Shown here: positions 13,001 to 24,449 of the stretch, piece after piece | Layout: every line of letters starts with the position of its first letter | Position numbering within the stretch: position 1 is the stretch's first letter | Source of the DNA: Anastatus disparis | Lineage: Eukaryota; Arthropoda; Insecta; Hymenoptera; Eupelmidae | Length of the DNA: 64,000 nucleotides | Direction of reading: 5' to 3' | NCBI GenBank assembly: GCA_017163975.1 | Contig: JAFFSR010000364.1 | Coordinates: 550,001-614,000, forward strand | Translations under genes and position numbers: made by a program | The notes under the pieces: generated by a model | The model's input: only the letters and a program-made list of their open reading frames with translations | Databases searched by the model: none | Told to the model about the DNA's origin: nothing

Positions 13001-13097
13001 CATTTAAATAATCAATCAAAGGATTTGGAGAAAAAACATTACTTAAGTGACTAGGGGACAATACATCGGACAAAACAACCTGCGAGTCTTTCAAAAC
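10043..13097 (-). pseudogene. non-LTR retrotransposon B ORF2: endonuclease and reverse transcriptase, several frameshifts
   Basis: On the minus strand the endonuclease starts at about 13030 (VTETFLSDLD, FFRLDRQGKLGGGVGAYVRD) and ends near 12300 (DSHTWLDLF ... GHDLIEIKF). RT follows in pieces: fingers and motif A at 11808-11077 (LERVVHTQF, DTYQTGFKKGHNTQTALL, LLFDFSKAFDRV), the [17 protein letters not shown] motif near 11030, FADDFQIY at 10999-10649, and the thumb at 10585-10043. Frames change between 12633 and 12523, between 11924 and 11808, and between 11077 and 10999; a stop separates 10649 from 10585. The first codons are in the same frame as ORF1, after its TGA, and I see no ATG before the endonuclease. 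The protein is related to that of A but clearly different. Confidence 0.85.
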
Positions 13098-14069
13098 TCA
13101 TTTTTGATTATGAGGTAAAGGAGCTAGATCAGCTTCAGAAGCGATGAGAATAGGAGCAGAGTCCTTCGTGCGTCTCATATATACCTTGAGATCAGTGACA
13201 AAAGGCCACTCATAGTTAAGATCCTTCTTAGCCGCCTTAGCCTTTTTCAACAATGGATATACCTCTTTAGGCCATAACGCCCGCAGAAAGACTTTAGAGT
13301 GGCCGCCACAACCAAAAATGCGCCTACATGGAAAATCATGCAGTCTAGAAGCCGATCCAACCACACGATCACGGATGTGACTGGATGAACACTGAACCAC
13401 CACTGAATTTTTAGTGATGTCAACCTCGCCATTGCTCTGATCCTCACCAGCAGTTTTAGGCAACCATTTACGCACACTAAGGAAGTGCGATCTATCAATA
13501 TTGAGTCCCATGGGAGTGAGGATCTTCATAAAATTATCAATACTCAATGAGTCAATTTCTAACGGCAGACCCGAGACCAAGATCTCACAAGAATCCTTAT
13601 AAGTACGAGACAACACAGACTCAGTGCGCAAAATACGAGATTCAATACGCCGAGAATTTGCGGCACATTCCTCCTTGGCTTCCTTAACAGCCAATTCAAG
13701 ATTGTCAATTCTAGTAGCAACACCTTTAATACCTGATGTTATCTCACCAAGAGTAATAGCAAGGCCTTCCTTAAACTCCAAGAACCAAGGTGGTGGAATT
13801 TTATCAGGCATAGCAGCAGAGTTAGTATCATTATTCATCTTGATGTTAGCTGCCAACTCAGTATGCTTATGAGAAAGAGACGTACTATCAAGCACAGCGG
13901 CTACAGAAGGCAGAGAAGCGTCTGTCAAGTATTGCGACGGCGAAGACGGACAAGTAGGCGTAGACGCCCCACCCGGCAATGTAGAATGATCAGAGTACGA
14001 GGAGCTACCACCTAAGCTAGGGCAACGCTTGCGAGCTAGCGGTTCCAAAGATGTATTAGGCGAAGTCAC
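13098..14069 (-). CDS. non-LTR retrotransposon B ORF1 (FP25K/L1-ORF1p-like RNA-binding protein)
   Basis: This open frame of 323 codons starts at an ATG ending at 14069. The N-terminal third is rich in Ser and Pro and looks disordered. A short coiled-coil-like segment follows at about residues 100-150 (TRIDNLELAVKEAKEE). The C-terminal half contains ILVSGLPLEIDSLSIDNFM, a region around VFLRALWPKEV, and a basic VYMRRTKDSAPI segment. That layout matches the ORF1 proteins of insect non-LTR elements that resemble baculovirus FP25K and L1 ORF1p, which bind RNA and form the RNP particle. The frame is intact, unlike ORF2, and ends in TGA at 13098-13100, with ORF2 continuing in the same frame. Confidence 0.75.
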   Translation of the reverse strand: MTSPNTSLEPLARKRCPSLGGSSSYSDHSTLPGGASTPTCPSSPSQYLTDASLPSVAAVLDSTSLSHKHTELAANIKMNNDTNSAAMPDKIPPPWFLEFKEGLAITLGEITSGIKGVATRIDNLELAVKEAKEECAANSRRIESRILRTESVLSRTYKDSCEILVSGLPLEIDSLSIDNFMKILTPMGLNIDRSHFLSVRKWLPKTAGEDQSNGEVDITKNSVVVQCSSSHIRDRVVGSASRLHDFPCRRIFGCGGHSKVFLRALWPKEVYPLLKKAKAAKKDLNYEWPFVTDLKVYMRRTKDSAPILIASEADLAPLPHNQK

Positions 14070-14400
14070 GCCCCTTTTTCCTACTGGAAGCGGTGATGCG
14101 ATACTCTCGAGCTCGAATTCACGCTCTGATCCAACAGCAAAACCTTCAATGCACGTGTCACGTTGCCTATATGCACGCGTAGAACGGGCACAGCAAGCAA
14201 TTCTACGATCACCTATGAACCAAGTAGAATCGCAGCAAGTAAATGGTAAAGATTATTACAATGTGCACATTGAAGTGAAGGCGCAGAACGTATGATCTCA
14301 CACTTACACACCAAACACACAACCATCACATACACACATATCGTGGCAACAATAAGAGAGCACTAACCTAAAAATCAGAGGTAAAGATGTAGGCAGTAAG

Positions 14401-14961
14401 CACTGTGACAATCAAGAAAACGTGGCGTATACTCGGATGCAGATCACTGTAGTTGGTTAAGTGGAAAACTTCCTTAACGGCTGATATGAAATACGGCGAA
14501 TAGTAGTACCAGAAATAGCCAGGGATGCGTGAAGGTCAATAAAATTTCTCAGCCATGCCGCCAATCCAACATAACCTCCTCAAACATGTCACCACAAAAA
14601 GTAAAAAATCCAATGCAAAGCACAAAAAACAGCTAGAACCTTTTTGTTCACCAAATGCCTTGCAATTGTAGCGTGCAAGTTACGCTGTGACGATCGAGAG
14701 AACGTGGCGTATAGTCAAATGCAGATTACTGAAGTTGGTTAAGTGGAAAACTTCCTTAACGGCTGATATGGAATACGGCGAATAGAAGTACCAGGAATAG
14801 CCAATGGTGCGTAAAAGTCAATAAAATTTCTCAGCCATGTCGCCAATCCAACATAACCTCCTCAAAATTGTCACCACAAAAAGCAAAAAATCCAATGCAA
14901 GGCACAAAAAACAGCCAAAACCTTTTTATTCACCAAATGCCTTGCAATTTTAGCGTGCAAG
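14401..14961 (-). promoter_or_regulatory. two tandem 5' UTR monomers of element B, likely promoter repeats
   Basis: Two head-to-tail copies of about 280 bases (14401-14682 and 14683-14961) are roughly 90% alike by eye; both contain GGTTAAGTGGAAAACTTCCT and end in TTGCAATT...AGCGTGCAAG. They lie upstream of ORF1 on the minus strand. Tandem promoter monomers are known in the 5' UTR of some L1-type and insect elements. A promoter function here is inferred from position only. Confidence 0.55.
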
Positions 14962-15458
14962 TCGAGGGGCTACGCACTTCTTGTCCTCTCGGGAGGACAA
15001 AAAAGAGTACATTGAGAGACTAAAGAGGACTTTAAAGAGGACAAGATCACAAATAAACTCTTTAATTTTTTAGAGTACATGGGCGAAGTTGAGAGGACTC
15101 GGGAGGACTTGAAAGGACTCGGGAGAACTTGAGAGGACAAGAAAGAAAACTTAAGAGGATATAAAAGGACATAAAAGAGAACTTAAGAGAACTGAGGAGT
15201 CCTCTTTTGTACTCTCACTGTCCTCCATAGTTCTCTTATGTACTTACATTGTCCTCTTCATTCTCTTATCTACTCACATTGTCCTCTTCATTCTCTTCTG
15301 TACTCTTGCTGTCCTCTGCAATTTTTTTACTTTTCAAAATAATCGCGAGTACATCGAAAAAAAATTCAGAGGACATCGGAGGACATGAGAGGACATGAGA
15401 GTTCACACTTTCAATTCAGAGGATTTTTTGAGAGGACATGAAGTGCGTAGCCCCTCGA
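14962..15458. mobile_element. foldback element with GAGGAC-type 10-bp repeat arms
   Basis: Perfect terminal inverted repeats (left TCGAGGGGCTACGCACTT, right the reverse complement ending at 15458) bound a 497-base palindrome-like element. The left arm is an array of degenerate 10-mers such as GAGAGGACTC and GGGAGGACTT in register. The right arm is the inverted counterpart (GTCCTCT, TGTACTC). I find no gene and no clear target-site duplication. It lies directly against the 5' monomers of element B. Confidence 0.75.
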
Positions 15459-15460
15459 TC

Positions 15461-16680
15461 TACGTAATTTGGACGTAGGAAGGATGAACATGGTCTCGAC
15501 TAATATTTGTGTGGGTTAGAATGAGAGTGGCATAAGTCACATACTTCCAATTTTGAGATTTTCGATGTTAAAGTTATAAGTCAATAAAAAAATCAGGAAC
15601 AATTTTTTTTAAATTGTAGTGTATTAGATTGATAGATTATGACGTTTTTTCTTATAATTTACCGAAACATGAACGCTTAGTTTCGATTTTTTTTTTATTA
15701 TAATAAAAAACATTTCACTATTTATGACTTATGCCATTTTCATTCTAATTAGGAATTTCAAAGTTGTAAATATTCATGGACTTATGTCATTATCATTTTT
15801 AAAAATAAAAACAAAAGAATTCAATTGTCGATTTATAATCATATTTTTTATTTGAACATATATTATTTCACAAATGTTCTTAATAATTAACATCAATCGA
15901 TCAACTATATTAAAATAACACAGTAATAACACAAAAATTTTATTCCATATCAGATTCATTAAAAATTAAGGTACTATAATTATTTGTCCTGGTAGTAAGA
16001 TTTAAAAAAAATTATGATGTACCAGCGGAATGAATTGAAGTAAGTGTAACATACCTTTTTTGTTGACTATAATTTTCGGGATTTCTCTGTCTTTTTTTAG
16101 TTTTTTTAGCAATCAGAGCTATTATCCAACGACATAATTTATTCAAATACTTATGTCATTTGAAAATACTTTAAACGTACTACTTAATATCAGATACAAC
16201 GAGCAACTGTGCCTGAATTGATTACTGCTACCCGTACTATACAAAGCAATCTTATTCACGAATATAAACATGTTTGTCCTGTGTAGGAATGTGGAACGGC
16301 ATATTTATTTCATGTGTCCTCTATTAAATGCTATGAAATAATGTACACGAAAATTTAATATTTATTTAGAACAGCTTCAAACAATAAATGTAATTTTACA
16401 TTAAAATTCCATTCAAATGTTACTTATGCCGTTTTCATAATTAACCTCTTTACATTTCTGTTAAGCGCCATCCTTACAGTGCTTATAATGTAAAAGAAAA
16501 AATACAAAAAAGACACTTACTTTCCAAAAATAAGTTGTTTTATTGCTAAAAAAATAAAATTTATTACGAACTAAATTTTTTTGAAAATGTGACTTATGCC
16601 ACTCTCATTCTCACCCACACATTTGCCGACAAATATTAGCCTCGTCCATATTCATCCTTTGTACGCCCAAGTTATGTATA
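15461..16680. mobile_element. 1.1-1.2 kb inverted-repeat element, TGTGTGGGTTAG family
   Basis: Ends at 15508 (TGTGTGGGTTAGAATGAGAG) and 16621 (reverse complement with one or two changes) are inverted. The similarity continues outward, with GGATGAACATGG near 15482 matching an inverted copy near 16665. Inside, the submotif ACTTATGCC..TTTTCAT recurs several times (near 15724, 16430, 16591). No transposase is present. A shorter relative lies at 38904-39315. Confidence 0.65.
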
Positions 16681-17165
16681 TAACTAATATATATATATAT
16701 ATATATAGAGTGCTATAATACATGACATCATGATTATTTAAGGTAGTTCTTAGCTAAATCGAAAGTCATGAAAAAAAGTTTATTTTTTCAGGAAATTTAC
16801 ATTAACTATCATAAAATAACGGTGCAAAATTTTAGAGTGATTCACTGCTCGGTTTAAAAGATATGATCTGCAAAAAATTATAACTTATAATATTGCTTCT
16901 TATGAGAGTATGGCATTGGCAGCTAAAATGCGAGAGTTATTTTACTCTATGTATTTCGATAGTCATGACATTGTACTGAAAATTGGAGGAAATTTACTTC
17001 GAACCCTAAAGATTATTATATCAAAATTTCAAGATGATCCACTACCTAGTTATTTAACAATCTTAATCTAAAAACTGATACTCCGAGGATTCTCACAGAG
17101 TTTTTCTAAAGCGGCGTAACGTGGCAACGTTGCACCATATATATATGTACATATATAATACACTC
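16681..17165. other. AT-rich spacer with short (TA)n run
   Basis: A short (TA)n run lies near 16688-16707. At 16739-16770 there is a segment (TAAGGTAGTTCTTAGC) that is repeated inverted at about 27909-27940. I see no gene. Confidence 0.4.
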
Positions 17166-18156
17166 CCCTACTGAAAAATCTCACGTGAGATCTCATGTGA
17201 GATCTCATGTGAGATCTCATGCCAAATTCTTATGTAACTATATTTCTGAAAATTTTAAGTCCGATGATTACTAAAAATTTCTAAGTTCCTACTATAAAAA
17301 TAAAATTTTTCAATTTAAAATTTTTTCTTTGTTTCCAGACATTTTACAATTATTTAGTTCATTAAAAACTAATACCTTCCTGCTAAATCTTACGTAAAAT
17401 CTCATGTGAGATCTCATATTAAAATTTCATGCGAACAAGTTGAAAAAATTTTAAGCTTTTTAATTTATATGAAAATTTTTAAATCCCTAGTATGAAAAAT
17501 AATTTTTCGAAATTCATTTATTTGGTTTCTAGATAATTGAATACATTAAAAATTAGTTAACCAGTTCGATTCTGTACTTTACGTAGCAAAAACAAAGTCA
17601 GACAATTGTTTAAAATTTTTGAAACGAATGCCTTTGAAACTTATAATTTTTTTATTTTTAGTCATTTTAAATTAATTTAGCTTCACAAAAAATAACATTT
17701 TACCAACTTCAATTTTTGACTTTTCGTGGAAAAGACGAAGTCTTATTATTTTTTAAAATTTCTTTGTCTATGGTAGAAACAACTGTTCATCATTTTTACA
17801 TCTATATACATTCTAAAACAATCTAACTTGTAACAAAATAACGTTCTACTACTTGTAAAAAAAACTTACCTTAGATATTGTACAAAAAAAGTAGATAAGT
17901 GGGTCTCTTATACCCGTCACAGGCAAGGGGGTTTGTCCGATTGGCCTGAGAGAAGAGAAACGCCGTAAAATAAAAAGGTCGAGAAGCGCCCACGACGCGT
18001 GCAGTTTTGTCTCTTATACATACCGTGCCTGTGTCATGTGTAAAAGACAATGCTACACGCGACGTGCGCGCTTCTCGCGCATTTTCACGCTCTCATTTGT
18101 TTTTTAGCGTCTTTCTTCCCTCAGGCTAACTGGAGAAGTTTTCATGCTTGATTCGG

Positions 18157-18540
18157 GAGCAGGCCGGATTCGCTGTCGTGTCTAATTGGCATTTTTGTTA
18201 TTTACTCAAGTTTTAATCGGTGTATCTTCAAATTAAAGGTCGAGGGCAATAGATATTATTATTATGAACATCTACGCACATGAAAAAAAATATCTACCGG
18301 TTTGTTTTTGAGAAAAGTAAGTAACGCGAAAATATTATAAACATAAACTTTTACTTTGGCGTTACTTACTTTTCTCAAAAACAAACCGGTAGATATTTTT
18401 TTTCTTGTGCATAGATGTTCATAATAATAATATCTATTGCGCTCGACCTTTAATTTGAAGATACACCGATTAAAACTTGAGTAAATAACAAACAACTCAA
18501 TTGATACTCGGTCGGTATCAGGTTCTACTCCGGCCTACCG
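18157..18540. mobile_element. hairpin MITE, GAGCAGGCCGGA family, copy 1
   Basis: This near-perfect palindrome of about 384 bases starts GAGCAGGCCGGATTCGCTGT and ends CTCCGGCCTACCG followed by TTAA (18541-18544). The left flank does not keep TTAA. It lies at the centre of the 17166-19442 foldback and is a close relative of 20061-20448. Confidence 0.7.
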
Positions 18541-18775
18541 TTAAGAGACAAAGCTGTATATTGTGCACATTTCCCGCGCTTTTTATTTTACAGCGTCTTT
18601 TTTCTCTCAGATTAATCGGACAAACTCCCTTGACTGTGTCAGGTATAAGACACTAACTTACCTACTTTTTTGGTACAATATCTAAGATAAGATTTTTTTA
18701 CAAGTAGTAAAATGTTATTTTGTTACAAGTTAGATTGTTTTAGAATGTACATAGGTGTATAAATTATTGCCTTCT

Positions 18776-18852
18776 CTGCCGTCCAAAGTATAAAAGTGGT
18801 TAACTACATTGGAATCCCATTGGAGTTAAGGTTTTCTTACTTTGGACGGCAG
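18776..18852. mobile_element. 77-bp miniature palindromic element with TTCT target duplication
   Basis: The ends CTGCCGTCCAAAGTA and its inverted copy TACTTTGGACGGCAG bound 77 bases. TTCT lies on both sides (18772-18775 and 18853-18856). The opposite arm of the surrounding foldback lacks these bases, which gives an empty-site comparison. Confidence 0.65.
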
Positions 18853-19442
18853 TTCTATGAACAGTTGTTTCTACTCCAGACGAAGAAATTTTAAAAAATT
18901 ATAAGACTCGTCTTTTCCACGAAAAGTCAAAATAGAAGTTTGTAAAATGTTATTTTTTGTGAAGCTAAATCAAATTAAAATGACCGAAAATAAAAAAAAT
19001 TATAAGTTTTGAAGGCATTTGTTTCAAATATTTTGAACAATCGTCTGACTTTGAATCGAACTGGTTAACTAATTTTTAATGAATTAAATTATCTAGAAAC
19101 CAAATAAATGAATTTCGAAAAATTGTTTTTCATACTTGAACATGTTCATGTAAGTTAAAAAACTAAAAATTTTTAGTAACTTGTTTGCATGTAATTTAAA
19201 CATGAGATCTTACATGAGATCTCACGTGAGATTTAGCAGAAAGGTATTAGTTGTTAATGAACTAAATTATTGTAAAATGTCTAGAAACAAAAATAAATAT
19301 ATTAAATTAAAAAATTTTTCTTTGATAGTTGGAACTTAAAATTTTTTAGTAACTATCGGACATAGAATTTTCAAGAATATAGTTACATGAAAATTTGGCA
19401 TGAGATCTCACATGAGATCTCACGTGAGATTTTTCAGTAGGG

Positions 19443-20032
19443 TCAACACTTTACTACGCGTTTGAATTTACAAACAATTATCATAGGTTTTTTCTGCCAT
19501 TATGTTTTTAATTAAATCCCAGACGGAAATTGAAAAAAGTAATAAAAAATATTAAAAAATAATGAATAATAAAAATTAGTACAAAATAATAATAGTTTAT
19601 AAAGTCTAGATTTGAGACTATAATAATATTTATCAGTAATTATTCTAAATCGCTGCGTATTTATAAGCGTTATTATTAGTTATTATTTTTTATATTTTTT
19701 TAAATTATGAAATATAATAGCACAGGAAAAGTGTTCGTATAAGTTATAATTTTTTATTATTTTTTTTATTCGGATATTTTCTTTTCGGTAATAAGTAGAA
19801 AAGCTAGAAAAAATTATAAAAATAATATAGATACGTGAAAAAAATTAATAATTCATAATAGTTATTATTTTTTATTATATTATATTTACTATTGCACCTA
19901 AACTCTTGTCAAACAATTGGCTATAATTTGCAATAAAAATTAATTGTTTTGCTGAACTACCTATTTTGTAACTTAAAAATTAAAAAAATCAACTTGTCAA
20001 AATTATTTGATCCAAACATGGAATCTCCTTCT
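19443..20032. other. AT-rich spacer
   Basis: This is very AT-rich sequence with many short runs of A and T. I see no open frame or repeat boundary in it. Confidence 0.5.
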
Positions 20033-20060
20033 TAATGATAAGTGTAACAAAAAATGTTAA

Positions 20061-20448
20061 GAGCAGGCCGGATTCGCTGTCCTTGTCTAATTGGCATTTT
20101 TGTTATTTACTCAAGTATTAATCGGTGTATCTGCAAATTGAAGGTTAAGCGCAATAGATATTATTATTACAAATATTTATGCACAAGAAAAAAAAAAAAT
20201 CTATCGCTTTGTTTTTGAGAAAAGTAAGGAACGCGAAAATATTATAAACATAATCTTTTACTTCGGCGTTCCTTACTTTTCTCAAAAACAAATCGGTAGA
20301 TTTTTTTTTTTCTTGTGCATAGATATTCATAATAATAATATCTATTGCGATCAACCTTTATTTTGAAGATACACCGATTAATACTTGAGTAAATAACAAA
20401 CAACTCAATTGTTACTCAGTCGGTATCAGGTTCTACTCCGGCCTGCTG
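20061..20448. mobile_element. hairpin MITE, GAGCAGGCCGGA family, copy 2, with TTAA duplication
   Basis: This 388-base near-perfect palindrome is flanked by TTAA on both sides (20057-20060 and 20449-20452). TTAA duplication is the signature of piggyBac and some other transposases. The ends are GAGCAGGCCGGATTCGCTGT and the inverted TCCGGCCTGCTG. It sits inside the left inverted repeat of the 7.5 kb transposon, so it is the younger insertion. Confidence 0.8.
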
Positions 20449-21772
20449 TTAATGGCTGATTCCATTCAGCTTCATGCAAGCCGTCACTGATCGAATTTTT
20501 TTTTCTTCTAAGTGATAAAAATACCTTCTATTATGTATATGAAGATAAAATTTACCTCATAGAACACTCAAAAAAATTTTTTTTTCTTACTACAGTAATT
20601 TTAGTGTTGGATGTAAAAACGAAAATTCCAAAATTGAAAATGAACCTCTACTTTTAAATGACTATCGCTCCGTCAATTTTCAACCTTTTTGGGCGTTCTT
20701 TTAACAAAAATGTGTGGAATCCTGTCTAGTTTTAAATGCAATTTCAATTTTTGTAATACAATTTGATCCCACTCAGTTATTTACGAAAAACCGAAAAAAG
20801 CGATTTTTTTCAAACACGTTTTTCTCAAAAACTATATATATTTTTTTTTAATTTTCATATAATTTTATACACAAAAAATACTAACTTTTAGGGTAGGTGA
20901 GAATATGCGATTTTGCCTTATTTTTTTTAACAGATTTTTAAACGTTTTTTTTATATTTTCGATTTTAAAACATTGATACCATGGCGCATCGTACTATTTT
21001 TCCAACTTTACGTGTTCTTATAAATTATTTTTATGCTCTTATTTATTAATATATCAAAAATATTAACAATAATGTTTCAAATAAACCCCGGATCGAATAT
21101 TTTGATCAATTAGAACCAAAGTTATAACGATTTAAAGAAAAAAAAAAATGCTGTAACTTTAAATAAATATGATATTTACATTGAGGAAACGCAATTTGCG
21201 TTAAAGATTAAAATCTGAAGATATAAATTTTTAAATTTAAAAAAAAAAAGTTATTTAGATGAAAGAATACATAACCATTTATCCTCTTTTTATAGTACAT
21301 TATTATAATAAAAATTTCTTTTGTTGCAGAAGATAATTTTTTTATTAGTTCAAATTTCGCGCCTAGAATTTGAATTTATTTTGTAGGGAGTTGACGCATG
21401 TCACCACTAGGTGGCGATGATTCGTTCTTTGCATTCTCATTAACGACTTGACGTGTTTAAAAATATAAGAAAAGGAAGATAAAAAATAAAGTTGTTTAAG
21501 AAAAATTATTTTTTTCGATCTGTCATTGAACAGAATATCAATAATGGCATCACTGATTGTTAGAATAAAGTGCAAGGATTTAAAAGAAAGGCACAAAAAA
21601 GTTGTTTATGATTGCTCCAAAAGTCCGCTTAGAGAATTAGGTGACCTAACGGAGTCTTTGAAGCGCTTGTATCAAAATACTTCTTTCTCTAGAGAAGATA
21701 AAGTATGCTCTTCGTGTTACAAAATATTACTAGATGAAGTGAAAAATGCGCTTATTTCATCGACTTTAAGTA

Positions 21773-24449
21773 CCCGGTCAAAAAAGGTTAGCTATAAAAT
21801 ATAGCTAAAAAAATAGTTAAATATATAGCTGTATCGAGCTGTATTTACAGCTATATCGATGTGTTTTTTTAGCTGTTTTTTATAGTTAAAAATGTACTTA
21901 ATTTTATAGTTAATAATTTCGTTATCTACCGAAAATATTAATAGCTACTTTTTCAACTATATTTTATAGCTATTATTATAGTTAAAAAAAACACTTGATT
22001 TTTTAGTGTATTTATACCCGGTCAAAAAAGGTTAGCTGTAAAATATAGCTAAAAAAATAGTGAAATATATAGCTATATCGAGCTGTTTTTACAGCTATAT
22101 CGATGTGTTTTTTAGCTGTTTTTGACAATTAAAAATTTACTTAATTTTATAGTTAATAATTTCGTTATACCGAAAATATTAATAGCAACCTTTTCAACTA
22201 TATTTTAGAGCTATTATTATAGTTAAATAAATACTTAAATTTTTAGTGTATTTATTACAATATATCAATAGCTAGATATTTAACTATACTTTATAGCTGA
22301 AAATAAATGGTTTTTTATATATCCTTTATAGTTGAAAATATACCTAAATTTTTAGTTGATAATTTGGTTATTACTCATAGATATTTAGCTGAAAAAACAT
22401 GAATATCGCTATAATATAAATAAATATAGCTGTATTTTACTTATATTATTAGCTGTTTTTCTAGATGTTTTTTTTTTGACCGAGAACAGCTGAAAATATA
22501 ACTGTAATTTCAATTGTATTTTTAGCTGTTTTTTAGCTATATTTTTAACAATTTTTTTTAGCTAAATATTATTAGAGTAGCTTTCAGATATACTCGAGTT
22601 TATTTATATTGTCCTTCCCTACCTTCGCTGTAAATTGATTAACCTATACATACACTAAATCTAAGTAATAACTCGCAGGGGTCGCTAGAAAACACGCGCG
22701 CATTTTTTAGTAACGGTAAGATGGATCGGTCTTATATACAAAGTGTACTCAACTCTCACCACTTGCGGGAGTTGGACACAAATTTCAACGCGTCAAAAAC
22801 GTTTAGCTAAAAAATTTAGCTAAAAATTAAGCTTAAAATATAGCTGTTTTGACTCGTTGAAATTTGTGTCCAACTCCCGCAAGTGGTGAGAGTTGAGTAC
22901 ATTTTGTATATAAGACCGATCCATCTTAGCGTTACTAAAAAATGCGCGCGTGTTTTCTAGCGACCCCTGCGAGTTATTACTTAGATTTAGTGTATGTATA
23001 GGTTAATCAATTTACAGCGAAGGTAGGGAAGGACAATATAAATAAACTCGAGTATATCTGAAAGCTACTCTAATAATATTTAGCTAAAAAAAATTGTTAA
23101 AAATATAGCTAAAAAACAGCTAAAAATACAATTGAAATGACAGTTATATTTTCAGCTGTTCTCGGTCAAAAAAAACATCTATAAAAACAGCTAATAATAT
23201 AAGTAAAATACAGCTATATTTATTTATATTATAGCGATATTCATGTTTTTTCAGCTAAATATCTATGAGTAATAACCAAATTATCAACTAAAAATTTAGG
23301 TATATTTTCAACTATAAAGGATATCTAAAAAACCATTTATTTTCAGCTATAAAGTATAGTTAAATATCTAGCTATTAATATATTGTAATTCCGGTCAAAA
23401 AAAGTTAGCTATAAAATATAGCTAAAAAAATAGTTAAATATATAGCTATATCGTGCTCGTTTTACAGCTATATCGATGTGTTTTTTAGCTGTTTTTTATA
23501 GTTAAAAATGTACTTAATTTTATAGTTAATAATTTCGTTATACCGAAAATATTAATAGCTACTTTTTCAACTATATTTTATAGCTATTATTATAGTTAAA
23601 AAAACACCTAGTACACTAAAAATTGAAGTGTTTTTTTTACTATAATAATAGCTATAAAATATAGTTAAAAAAGTAGCTATTAAGAGGAGGTCACGTATAT
23701 CTGTCCTTTTCTAATAAAAAAAATGATTTTTTTACAAAAACTAATAACTTTAGCAAAAAATGAAGAGAAAGCCGCATCTCGTATCAAAAAAAGCAACATT
23801 TTCTTTGATAAGAAAGAATTAATTTTATTGCTTTGTTTTCAAGAAAACCTTGAAAAACTTAAATCATAGAGGTTAGGGTGGACCATTTCGTTTTTCAAGG
23901 TTTTCTTGGGAACAAAGCAATAAAATTAATTTTTTCTTATCAAAGAAAATAATGCTTTTTCTGATACAAGAAGCGGCTTTCTCTTTATTTTTTGCTAAAG
24001 TTATTAGTTGTTGTAAAAAAATCATTTCTTTGATTAGAAAAGGACAGAGATACGTGACCTCCTCTTAATATTTTCGGTATAACGAAATTATTAACTATAA
24101 AAAACAGCTAAAAAACACATCGATACAGCTGTAAAACGAGCACGATGAGGCTATATATTTAACTACTTTTTTAGCTATATTTTACAGCTAACCTTTTTTG
24201 ACCGGGTATAAATACACTAAAAATTTAAGTATTTTTTTAACTATAATAATAGCTATAAAATATAGTTGAAAAAGTAGCTAATAATATTTTTGGTAGCTAA
24301 CGAAATTATTAACTATAAAATTAAGTACATTTTTAACTATAAAAAACAGCTAAAAAAACACATCGATATAGCTGTAAATACAGCTCGATACAGCTATATA
24401 TTTAACTATTTTCTTAGCTATATTTTATAGCTAACCTTTTTTGACCGGG
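21773..24449. mobile_element. 2.7 kb self-nested TAGCTA-rich foldback with TA target duplication
   Basis: The ends CCCGGTCAAAAAAGGTTAGC (21773) and its inverted copy ending at 24449 are flanked by TA (21771-21772 and 24450-24451), as in Tc1/mariner-type insertions. The arms are made of degenerate repeats around TATAGCTAAAA. The same end sequence recurs inside at 22017, at 23391, and inverted at 24206, so copies or partial copies are nested. The central palindrome (about 22590-23060) has a different GC-richer sequence. A TTAA hairpin lies in the right arm. No transposase is present. It interrupts the host transposase gene without shifting its frame. Confidence 0.8.
23684..24064. mobile_element. 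hairpin MITE, GAGGAGGTCACG family, with TTAA duplication
   Basis: This 381-base palindrome is flanked by TTAA (23680-23683 and 24065-24068). The ends are GAGGAGGTCACGTATATCTG and its inverse. The equivalent place in the opposite arm of the surrounding foldback reads AATATTAATAGC with no insert, which confirms the empty TTAA site. A partial relative lies at 63870-64000. Confidence 0.8.

Larger units (their letters stand above)
17166..19442. mobile_element. 2.3 kb foldback element with GTGAGATCTCAT repeats at its ends
   Basis: The element starts CCCTACTGAAAAATCTCACG and ends with the inverted copy at 19442. Each arm begins with tandem 12-mers GTGAGATCTCAT, which are themselves palindromic, and then pairs with the opposite arm over most of its length (for example CAATCTAACTTGTAACAAAA near 17820 and 18710). 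The centre is occupied by a separate hairpin element. GC-richer segments at about 17920-18150 and 18540-18640 also pair. No coding region is evident. Confidence 0.7.

Noticed and set aside
18262..18495. A 77-codon frame similar to the one at 20145-20354
   Set aside because: Both are translations of one arm of the GAGCAGGCCGGA hairpin; their similarity reflects the shared MITE and not a protein.
21363..21596. A 77-codon frame opposite the start of the 7.5 kb transposon's transposase
   Set aside because: It is mostly low-complexity sequence in the leader and antisense to the real gene.
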